Source: Planctomycetaceae bacterium
GTDB lineage: Bacteria > Planctomycetota > Planctomycetia > Pirellulales > UBA1268
NCBI GenBank assembly: GCA_947453875.1
Contig: CANGIH010000166.1
Span: 1 to 6,023, forward strand
Length of the DNA stretch: 6,023 nt
Reading direction: 5' to 3'
The notes beneath the pieces were generated by a model, which saw only the letters and a program-made list of their open reading frames with translations, was not told the DNA's origin and ran no database searches. Shown piece by piece: positions 1 to 4,999 of this stretch. The number at the start of each line of letters is the position of its first letter. The first letter of the stretch is position 1. The position numbers and the translations under genes were made by a program.

Positions 1-35
1 CGTTTCCGGGTCGGCGGGGTCCGCTTCGCTGTCAT
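1..35 (-). CDS. Possible 5' end of a leftward gene, cut by the window edge
   Basis: Only about 11 codons are visible, beginning M-T-A-K-R-T-P-P-T-R-K. The ATG complements bases 33-35. On the minus strand it is preceded by GAGGGA (complement of 42-47) with a 6-base spacer, which is a good Shine-Dalgarno arrangement and the main reason for the call. The visible N-terminus is basic, and nothing more can be said about function. If the tRNA fragment at 218-263 marks the right border of an integrated element, this gene would lie inside that element. A chance ATG with a chance purine run remains possible. Confidence 0.35.
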   Translation of the reverse strand, partial: MTAKRTPPTRK

Positions 36-217
36 TTCGAATCCCTCGGGAACCAGGAAGCCTTGAACGGAGCTACCCCGGCGCTACCGCAGGGGTCAAT
101 TCAGAGCACCGAACGTCAATCAACGTCCATGCCGGAATATCGCCGTTTTCGCCGATAGAATCAACGAAAAACGCTCTCGGCGATCGTTCAATCCATTCCC
201 GTCAAACACCCCCGGCG
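36..217. other. Non-coding spacer, relatively AT-rich, with an imperfect hairpin
   Basis: I see no convincing gene here. The stretch is richer in A+T than the rest of the window. It contains an imperfect inverted repeat: ATCGCCG at 139-145 pairs with CGGCGAT at 178-184, and TTTTCG at 146-151 pairs with CGAAAA at 165-170, leaving unpaired bases on the 3' arm. TCGCCG also occurs twice directly, at 140-145 and 149-154. If the leftward gene at 1-35 is real, its promoter should lie here, but I could not pick out a convincing -35/-10 pair. No 5' tRNA half matching the fragment at 218-263 is present. Confidence 0.5.
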
Positions 218-263
218 ACTGACTCTGAACCAGTTAGTCTAGGTTCGAATCCTAGTTCCCCAG
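218..263 (+). pseudogene. 3' fragment of tRNA-Gln (anticodon CUG), candidate integration attachment site
   Basis: The sequence folds as the 3' part of a tRNA. The anticodon stem is 218-222 with 230-234 (four pairs and one A-C mismatch). The seven-base loop CTCTGAA is at 223-229, with anticodon CTG at 225-227, which reads glutamine codon CAG. A four-base variable region (235-238) follows. The T arm is perfect: CTAGG (239-243), loop TTCGAAT (244-250), CCTAG (251-255). The 3' acceptor strand is TTCCCCA (256-262) with discriminator G263. CCA is not encoded. A complete gene would need a 5' acceptor such as TGGGGAA near position 192 and a D arm; both are absent. A tRNA cut at the anticodon stem is typical of the duplicated 3' end left when an integrase uses a tRNA gene as its target. 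From the orientation, the intact tRNA and the element would lie to the left and the core chromosome to the right. Confidence 0.75.
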
Positions 264-269
264 TTTTAG

Positions 270-406
270 ACCTCACGCGCCGGTCGGCTTGCCTCGCAGA
301 CTGGGGCGGGCCGCGGCGGAGGGAGTGCGGGCCGCTCGCGGATTCACCTCACGCGCCGGTCGGCTTGCCTCGCAGGGTGGGGCGGGCCGCAGCGGAGACC
401 TCACGC
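270..406. repeat. Short GC-rich direct repeat array, two full units and one truncated unit
   Basis: A 51-base unit occurs at 271-321 and 347-397. The first 29 bases are identical, and the remaining 22 differ at three positions. Both units begin with CCTCACGCGCCGG and end with GGGCGGGCCGC followed by a purine-rich tail. The nine-mer ACCTCACGC occurs three times, at 270-278, 346-354 and 398-406, so unit starts are 76 and 52 bases apart. The third copy is only the border motif and runs into the coding end of the glycosyltransferase gene. A 25-base linker (322-346) between the full units carries another copy of GCGGGCCGC (327-335; the first is at 306-314). The structure is not a CRISPR array, because the units are too few and the spacing is irregular. 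It looks like an interspersed intergenic repeat family; whether it recurs in the genome cannot be seen here. Confidence 0.75.
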
Positions 407-1486
407 CTGTGGAGGCCGGCGGAGAAGCCGCCGCGTCCACGATCGTGTCGCGGCCTCCGCAGCGATCACCCCGGCCGCGACCCGATGCCGCAGACCGGCT
501 CGCTTCGCCCAGAAGCCACGGCAGGCGGCAAGCCCTTCGGTGTCGCCACGACTGCGGAAAAAATCTGCTTCCGACCGGGCCCACTCGACGATGTCGTCGC
601 GGACAGTGCCCGCCGGAAAGCCCTCGTACTCTGCGGCCATGATCGCCGCACAACGTTCGGCATCAACCAGCTGAGCTGCCTTGCGCCGCGTCCGCCCGGT
701 GATGCTGGCAGTCGACCTCCGGTAGGAGGCCAGCACGTCGGCAAGCACGACCCCGCCTGCGGCGAACACCGCCCGGCACCACATCTCACGGTCGAGCAGG
801 TAGACCAGCTCCGGCCGGAATCCCCCCACTTGCTCGTACACCTCGCGACGGACCACCACCCCCGCACACTGCACGGGGGTGATCCGGAAAAAGGGAGATG
901 GATCGTGCGTCGGGCCCTGCTCCATCCCCGGAAGGCGTGCGGTGATGCCTTCCGGCACGCCGGCCTCGTCGCAGAAAAAACAGCGGGCCGCAATCAGCCC
1001 CGCCTCGGGCCAGCGGCGACTTGCACAGTCGATGGCTCCGTAAAAGCCGGGCATCACGAAGTCGTCGCCGTGGAGGATGTGGATCCATTCGCCGCGGGCG
1101 CGTTCCACGCAGGTATTGAACGCCCGCGACGCCCCACCATTGCTCGGGCGACAGTGAAATCCCACCCTCCCGCGACCGACCGCCTCCACGACCGATCGCG
1201 GATCGTCCAGAGTCGAGCAGTCGTCGACCACCTCAATCTCCATCTCCTCCGCGGGGAGCGCCTGGGCGAGAACCGATTCGATCGCCTGGCCAAGATAACG
1301 GGCACAGTTGAAGGCGGGAATCATCACCGAGAACCGCGGCCGGGGAACGCCCGCCTTCACGGGGACAACCGCCGGGGGAGGAGAGAGCAGGTGCGTCGTT
1401 CTCACAGCCACTCTGGAAACCCTCGTCAGCCTCGAAAACCGGGCAAAACCGCGACCGACGACATCCGCAGACCGCTGGACGAGCAT
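401..1486 (-). CDS. Glycosyltransferase family 2 (GT-A fold)
   Basis: The 361-residue product transfers a sugar from a nucleotide donor, probably in the cytoplasm during surface polysaccharide or glycan synthesis. The GT2 core starts near residue 52 with FSVMIPAFNCARYLGQAIESV. VVDDCST (86-92) carries the nucleotide-binding Asp pair, SNGGASRAFN (115-124) is typical of the family, HGDD (139-142) supplies the metal-binding DxD-like motif, and GGFRPELVYLLDREMW (221-236) holds the likely catalytic acid. There is no transmembrane segment; the last 25 residues are basic. An in-frame GTG at 1594 would add 36 residues. I prefer the ATG at 1486 because GGAGGGAG lies just upstream and the added stretch resembles leader DNA. 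The TGA stop lies in the third border copy of the adjacent repeat. No sugar-pathway neighbour is visible, so donor and acceptor are unknown. Confidence 0.88.
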   Translation of the reverse strand: MLVQRSADVVGRGFARFSRLTRVSRVAVRTTHLLSPPPAVVPVKAGVPRPRFSVMIPAFNCARYLGQAIESVLAQALPAEEMEIEVVDDCSTLDDPRSVVEAVGRGRVGFHCRPSNGGASRAFNTCVERARGEWIHILHGDDFVMPGFYGAIDCASRRWPEAGLIAARCFFCDEAGVPEGITARLPGMEQGPTHDPSPFFRITPVQCAGVVVRREVYEQVGGFRPELVYLLDREMWCRAVFAAGGVVLADVLASYRRSTASITGRTRRKAAQLVDAERCAAIMAAEYEGFPAGTVRDDIVEWARSEADFFRSRGDTEGLAACRGFWAKRAGLRHRVAAGVIAAEAATRSWTRRLLRRPPQA

Positions 1487-1641
1487 AACGTGCTCCCTCC
1501 GGGCCAGACACTGCCGGCCCCACGGCCGGGTCGCCCCCGAGACGGGCTTGCCGGGCGGGAGGGGGAGCGTTTGATTATCCTCACAAGCGCCCACGCCACG
1601 GGGCAGCCGCTCCCACCGCCCCCTCCCTCACTGGACGCCGC
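1487..1641. promoter_or_regulatory. Divergent intergenic region between the glycosyltransferase and cyclase genes
   Basis: Both promoters should lie here because the flanking genes point away from each other. The minus strand has a GATAAT hexamer (complement of 1574-1579) in a small AT-rich patch, which could serve as a -10 box for the glycosyltransferase, but no good -35 box sits at the right distance. A 6-bp inverted repeat, CCGGCC at 1514-1519 and GGCCGG at 1524-1529 with a 4-base loop, would fall in the glycosyltransferase mRNA leader. The glycosyltransferase ribosome-binding site GGAGGGAG lies on the minus strand just upstream of 1486. Confidence 0.3.
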
Positions 1642-2823
1642 ATGGACCCCCTGCCACCAACTGGTATTCCCGCCGGAATCCAATCGACGGGATCGGTATC
1701 TGAGGTCATGCCGACGGCATCCCTTCGCGGCTATGGCCTTCCGGCGGTGTCGGGCAGGCACCGGGTGATGCTCATCGACGACCAGAAACTGATCGGCTCG
1801 GCCGTCCAGAAGATGCTCGCCGACCAAAACGACATCGATTTCCGCTTCTGTCAGAAGCCCGACGAGGCAGAGGCCCTCGCCGGCACCTTCCAACCGACGG
1901 TCATCCTCCAGGACCTGGTCATGCCGGGGATCGACGGGCTCGACATGGTGCGACGGTTCCGCACCATCGACGGCACGAAGCATGTACCGATCATCGTCCT
2001 GTCGGCACAGGAGGAGGCGGTGGTCAAGGCTCAACTCTTCGAGGCGGGCGCCAACGACTACCTCGTGAAACTCCCCGACCGGATCGAACTCATCGCCCGG
2101 ATCAGGGTCCATTCCGATGCCTACCAGCGACTCCTCGAGCGTGATGCCGCGTTTGTCGCCCTCGAGCAGTCACTGGCGGATCTCAAACGCGAGCAGGCCA
2201 AATCGGAACGCCTCCTCCTCAACATCCTGCCGGCGAAGATCGTCGATCGGCTCAAAGACGGGCCTGGCACGATCGCCGACAGCTTCCCTTCAGCGTCGGT
2301 GCTGTTTGCCGATCTCTGCGGCTTCACCGAATTCTCGCAGCATGTCGATGCCCAGAATCTCGTCGGCATGCTCGACGAGATCTTCTCCACGTTCGACCAT
2401 CTCGCCGCGGCCCACGGCATCGAGAAGATCAAGACGATCGGCGATGCCTACATGGCCGTCGCCGGGCTGCCCGTCCCCCGCGACGATCACGCGGAAGCGA
2501 TCGCCGCGATGGCGCTCGGCATGCTCGAGGGGTTCCGTGGCGTGATGCAGCAACGAGGCCTGGCGATGCAGGTGCGGATCGGGATTCACTCCGGACCGGT
2601 CGTGGCCGGCGTCATCGGCCGACACAAATTCATCTACGACCTGTGGGGCGACACCGTCAACATGGCCAGCCGGATGGAATCCCACGGCGAGCCGTCGCGG
2701 GTGCATGTCTCGCAGGCGACCCGCGATCTCCTTGCCGGGAAATTCCGCTTCATCGAACGGGGCCCGATCAACGTCAAAGGGAAGGGAACGCAGACGACGT
2801 ACTTCCTGCTCGGGCGGGAGTGA
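1642..2823 (+). CDS. Response regulator with class III adenylate cyclase output domain
   Basis: The 393-residue soluble protein couples a phosphorelay receiver to cAMP synthesis from ATP. The receiver spans about residues 40-158: acidic pair D46-D47, phosphoacceptor D91 in QDLVMPGIDG, S121 and K143. A helical, probably coiled-coil linker (160-195) leads into LLLNILPAKIVDRL (191-204), which matches the cyclase-transducer helix common ahead of class III cyclases. The cyclase domain (about 215-390) has metal-binding D224 (FADLCGFT) and D268 (KTIGDAYM), adenine-selecting K264 and D333 (YDLWGD), and transition-state N340 and R344 (VNMASRM). The Lys/Asp pair predicts adenylate rather than guanylate cyclase. 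All catalytic residues are present, so it should work as a homodimer. No histidine kinase is nearby. The start is uncertain: the ATG at 1642 has a weak ribosome-binding site, and ATGs at 1708 and 1768 are alternatives; the last would begin within the first receiver strand. Confidence 0.93.
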   Translation: MDPLPPTGIPAGIQSTGSVSEVMPTASLRGYGLPAVSGRHRVMLIDDQKLIGSAVQKMLADQNDIDFRFCQKPDEAEALAGTFQPTVILQDLVMPGIDGLDMVRRFRTIDGTKHVPIIVLSAQEEAVVKAQLFEAGANDYLVKLPDRIELIARIRVHSDAYQRLLERDAAFVALEQSLADLKREQAKSERLLLNILPAKIVDRLKDGPGTIADSFPSASVLFADLCGFTEFSQHVDAQNLVGMLDEIFSTFDHLAAAHGIEKIKTIGDAYMAVAGLPVPRDDHAEAIAAMALGMLEGFRGVMQQRGLAMQVRIGIHSGPVVAGVIGRHKFIYDLWGDTVNMASRMESHGEPSRVHVSQATRDLLAGKFRFIERGPINVKGKGTQTTYFLLGRE

Positions 2824-2871
2824 CGATCCCGAGGCTCCCGGATGCACCGCCGGATGCGGCCGCCGACCCCA

Positions 2872-2902
2872 GTGGGCCATGGCCATGGATGGCATTGCCC
2901 AC
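2872..2902. terminator. Hairpin between convergent genes, candidate two-way terminator
   Basis: GTGGGC (2872-2877) pairs with GCCCAC (2897-2902). After a C/T mismatch, ATG (2879-2881) pairs with CAT (2893-2895) around an 11-base loop. The hairpin sits in the 85-base gap between the cyclase stop (2823) and the corA stop (2909), where both transcripts should end. There is no T-tract on either side, so it is not a classical Rho-independent terminator. Confidence 0.35.
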
Positions 2903-2908
2903 GTGCAA

Positions 2909-4003
2909 TCAGTGCCACCGCCGCAGCCATCCGCGACGCCAGAAGAACCACATTAATCCCCCCGTCGTCGCCAGCATCATCGCGATGGCCACCAAGGCTC
3001 CGTATCGGAATTTCAGCAGCGGCATGTTCCAGGGGGAATCGGTGTCGAAGTTCATTCCGTAGAAGCCGGTGATGAACGTCAGCGGCATGAACAGGGTGGC
3101 GATCACGGTGAGCACCTTCATGACGTCGTTCATGCGGTTGTTGATGCTCGCCAGATAGATGTCACGGAGGTCGCTGCCGATCTCGCGATAGGCCTCCATG
3201 AGATCGAGCAGCTCCATCGTGTGGTCGTAGCAGTCACGGAAGTGGGCCCGGGCATGGTCACCCACCAGCGGTGTCGGCTCGCGGCCGAGGGCGTGGAGGA
3301 GGTCGCGGGTCGGCCAGAGAGCGCGCCTGAGCGTCATCAGGTCGTTGCGAACATCGTGGATCCCGGCGAGCGCCGTCCGCGACGGCCGGTCGAGAGCCTC
3401 CTCCTCGAGATCCTCGAGCCTGTCACCAAACTGCTCGAGCACCGGGAAATAGCCATCGATCACGACATCCAAGAGCAGGGCACAGAGGGCGTCGGCCCCC
3501 TCGCGGCCGATCCGCGTCCGGCCATGTCGGATCCGCTGCCGGACCCCTTCGAACGGGTCGGGGGAGACGCGTTCACGGAACGTGATCAGGTAGCGGTCAC
3601 CGAGAAACACGCAGACCGGGTCGGTGACGATCGATTGCCCCTCGGTGCGCACCGTACGGGCAGCGATCAACACCTGATGGCCGAAGACCTCCACCTTGGG
3701 GCGCTCGTCCGGCGTGACGGCATCCTCGAGGGCCAATTCGCCGATCTCGAAGACGTCGCCAATCATCCGCGTGACTGCCGGGTCTTCGAGTCCTTCCACG
3801 TCGATCCACAACACCGGCCACCGTTCGCGGGCGAGGGTCAACTCCTCGGCCCGGAGGACGGTCGACTCCTCGCACCCATCAGGATCGCAGCCGACGAGAC
3901 GAAGCACGGCGGCGCCGGTGCCCTGGCTGACAGGGCCCGCTTGCGGGCCCGAGGTACCGGGGCGACGGTGACGGCGACGGCGGCGTTGCTTGCGGCTGGA
4001 CAC
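2909..4003 (-). CDS. corA: CorA-family magnesium/cobalt channel
   Basis: The 364-residue product is an inner-membrane pentameric Mg2+/Co2+ channel. Residues 1-25 are Arg/Lys rich, followed by the cytoplasmic domain (about 34-290) and its long helix (about 260-295). The first membrane helix (295-314, VLTVIATLFMPLTFITGF) ends in the signature YGMNFD with GMN at 316-318. The periplasmic loop is short, and the second helix (333-353) is followed by a basic tail, WRRGWLRRW. Length and layout match CorA. An ATG at 4021 would add six residues, but its codons 2-3 (AGGAGG, complement of 4013-4018) form an ideal Shine-Dalgarno sequence 9 bases before the GTG at 4003. I therefore choose the GTG. The gene is divergent from the ATP synthase genes and converges on the cyclase gene. 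Mg2+ versus Co2+ preference cannot be read from the sequence. Confidence 0.93.
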   Translation of the reverse strand: MSSRKQRRRRRHRRPGTSGPQAGPVSQGTGAAVLRLVGCDPDGCEESTVLRAEELTLARERWPVLWIDVEGLEDPAVTRMIGDVFEIGELALEDAVTPDERPKVEVFGHQVLIAARTVRTEGQSIVTDPVCVFLGDRYLITFRERVSPDPFEGVRQRIRHGRTRIGREGADALCALLLDVVIDGYFPVLEQFGDRLEDLEEEALDRPSRTALAGIHDVRNDLMTLRRALWPTRDLLHALGREPTPLVGDHARAHFRDCYDHTMELLDLMEAYREIGSDLRDIYLASINNRMNDVMKVLTVIATLFMPLTFITGFYGMNFDTDSPWNMPLLKFRYGALVAIAMMLATTGGLMWFFWRRGWLRRWH

Positions 4004-4012
4004 GCTCCATTC

Positions 4013-4018
4013 CCTCCT
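4013..4018 (-). promoter_or_regulatory. Shine-Dalgarno sequence that decides the corA start
   Basis: On the minus strand AGGAGG stands 9 bases before the GTG at 4003. It also lies inside the first codons of the longer reading from the ATG at 4021, which itself has no good upstream purine run. This favours the GTG start. Confidence 0.6.
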
Positions 4019-4020
4019 CA

Positions 4021-4033
4021 TGAAGAGTCTTCA
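4021..4033. promoter_or_regulatory. 13-base perfect inverted repeat upstream of corA
   Basis: TGAAGA and TCTTCA flank a single G, a perfect 6-bp palindrome with a one-base centre. It lies just upstream of the corA ribosome-binding site, in the corA leader or promoter, and in the gap shared with the divergent ATP synthase operon. It could be an operator half-site pair. It is short enough to occur by chance, and the controlling protein is unknown. Confidence 0.25.
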
Positions 4034-4115
4034 CACATCCGACCGGTTTACCGTGGCGGCCGCGTTGGAGGACAGTCATACTCTTCCGGACCCGAGCGGG
4101 ACGATGCCGCTGCGG

Positions 4116-4130
4116 CCCCCCCCCCCCCCC
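4116..4130 (+). repeat. Poly-C tract of 15 bases upstream of atpZ
   Basis: Fifteen consecutive cytosines end 14 bases before the atpZ ATG at 4145. The tract lies in the presumed leader or ribosome-binding region of the ATP synthase operon. Runs of this length are prone to slipped-strand change and to sequencing error. A second run of eight C (4154-4161) lies inside atpZ, covering codons 4 to 6. Confidence 0.9.
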
Positions 4131-4144
4131 TCTCCGGCAGCCCC

Positions 4145-4483
4145 ATGACCACGCCCCCCCCGAGCCCCGAACGGGGATCGCCGGCGGAGAATGCCGCCGC
4201 CCCGGTCGATGAAGGGGCTTCCCCCGTGGGTGAGGCCTTCGCCTGGGCATCGCGGATCATCGCGATCGGCTTGGCAATGTTTCTCCCTGGCGTGGCGGGA
4301 ACCTGGTTCGATGCCAAACTCGGCACCCGATTTCTCGGGCCGGCTGGCCTCGTTCTCGGCCTCACATCGGCCCTGGTATGGATCGTCCGGTTGGGCAACT
4401 CCGTGAAGCCGTACCAACGCCGTCCACGGCGCCCGCCCGCCAGCAACGGCGGGGGGAATGGCAGGGCAGGGAGCGGCCAGTGA
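4145..4483 (+). CDS. atpZ: AtpZ/AtpI-family ATP synthase accessory protein
   Basis: This 112-residue protein opens the ATP synthase operon. The first 28 residues are Pro/Ala rich and low in complexity. Two membrane helices follow, about 34-54 (ASRIIAIGLAMFLPGVAGTW) and 64-83 (GPAGLVLGLTSALVWIVRL), joined by FDAKLGTRF, which resembles the short polar loop in AtpZ/ATPase_gene1 proteins. The C-terminus is basic and rich in Arg, Gly and Asn. Relatives are proposed to aid F1Fo assembly or, in Bacillus, Mg2+ transport together with AtpI. The start is the first ATG after the poly-C tract and fits the usual family length; no clear Shine-Dalgarno precedes it. The gene overlaps the next one by four bases (GTGA), showing translational coupling. 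The eight-C run near the start could disrupt it by slippage. Confidence 0.82.
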   Translation: MTTPPPSPERGSPAENAAAPVDEGASPVGEAFAWASRIIAIGLAMFLPGVAGTWFDAKLGTRFLGPAGLVLGLTSALVWIVRLGNSVKPYQRRPRRPPASNGGGNGRAGSGQ

Positions 4484-4962
4484 GCACACCCGACTGCAAC
4501 AGGCCCGACTCCCCCCTGAAGGAGCCGAACCACGCGGCCCAAACCCTTCTAGGAGCGCTGATCCTCTGCCTCGTGCTGGCGGCGGCAAGCGCGATGGCGG
4601 TGCTCCACGGTGGCCCCTCCGGCCGCGGCGGACCGGAATGGAACCGGATCGTCATGGTGATCGCCGGGGTCTGCGCCGCCTCGAGTCTGGGGGGCTGGTT
4701 CGTGGCCCGACTTGGCGCACGCGACCCCGCTCTGGCAGTCTCTGGCTCCCTTGGTGCCATCGCACTGCGTCTCGTCCTGCCCCTGATGCTGCTGGGTTGG
4801 CTGTCTGCCGATCCCGCCGCCGTTTCGGTGGCCGGAAAGCTGCGAGAGGCAGGCGCCGGGGGCCTTTTGGTCGTTTTTTACCTGACCCTTCTTGCCACCG
4901 ACATACTTCTGCACATCATGTGGGGGCCGAAGGGCCCCATCCGCCCCCGCCCGGGGGCCTGA
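4480..4962 (+). CDS. atpI: AtpI-like four-helix membrane protein of the ATP synthase operon
   Basis: The 160-residue product has four predicted membrane helices: about 21-42, 57-77, 85-108 and 126-148. Its N-terminus is short and polar, and its tail is short and rich in Pro and Arg. Size, topology and position between atpZ and atpB match AtpI, which helps assemble the c-ring or supplies Mg2+ in characterised species; sequence similarity to AtpI is weak by eye, so the name rests largely on context. I choose the GTG at 4480 because it overlaps the atpZ stop (GTGA) and AGGGAG at 4468-4473 sits 6 bases upstream. An in-frame ATG at 4378 would add 34 residues that are only a shadow of atpZ. The gap to atpB is 37 bases. 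Confidence 0.7.
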   Translation: MSTPDCNRPDSPLKEPNHAAQTLLGALILCLVLAAASAMAVLHGGPSGRGGPEWNRIVMVIAGVCAASSLGGWFVARLGARDPALAVSGSLGAIALRLVLPLMLLGWLSADPAAVSVAGKLREAGAGGLLVVFYLTLLATDILLHIMWGPKGPIRPRPGA

Positions 4963-4999
4963 CGATCGCCCCCCGACACCGACGCCCGAGAGTCGCTCC

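Noticed and set aside
218..330. A circularly permuted or intron-split tRNA-Gln instead of a fragment
   Set aside because: I looked for a TGGGGAA-type 5' acceptor and a D arm both upstream and downstream. TGGGGCG at 302-308 does not pair with the acceptor strand and is part of the repeat unit.
270..406. A CRISPR array
   Set aside because: There are only two full units, with irregular spacing (76 and 52 bases) and no unique spacers of even length. No cas gene is present.
1514..1529. The short hairpin in the glycosyltransferase leader as a riboswitch or attenuator
   Set aside because: It is only 6 bp with a 4-base loop in GC-rich DNA, with no further conserved structure or T-tract.
365..1768. 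A 467-codon open frame on the plus strand
   Set aside because: It runs opposite to the glycosyltransferase gene, is rich in Arg/Pro/His, and has no recognisable domain. High GC content lengthens antisense frames.
1426..2112. A 228-codon minus-strand frame opposite the receiver domain
   Set aside because: It is rich in Asp, Glu, His and Arg with no domain pattern, while the plus strand encodes a clear receiver.
3221..4144. Long plus-strand open frame ahead of atpZ and in frame with it
   Set aside because: It is antisense to corA and continues into atpZ by chance. The recognisable AtpZ part starts at the ATG at 4145.
4378..4479. An earlier ATG start for the atpI-like gene
   Set aside because: It would lie wholly inside atpZ and lacks a ribosome-binding site. 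The GTG at 4480 has a good one and the usual stop-start overlap.
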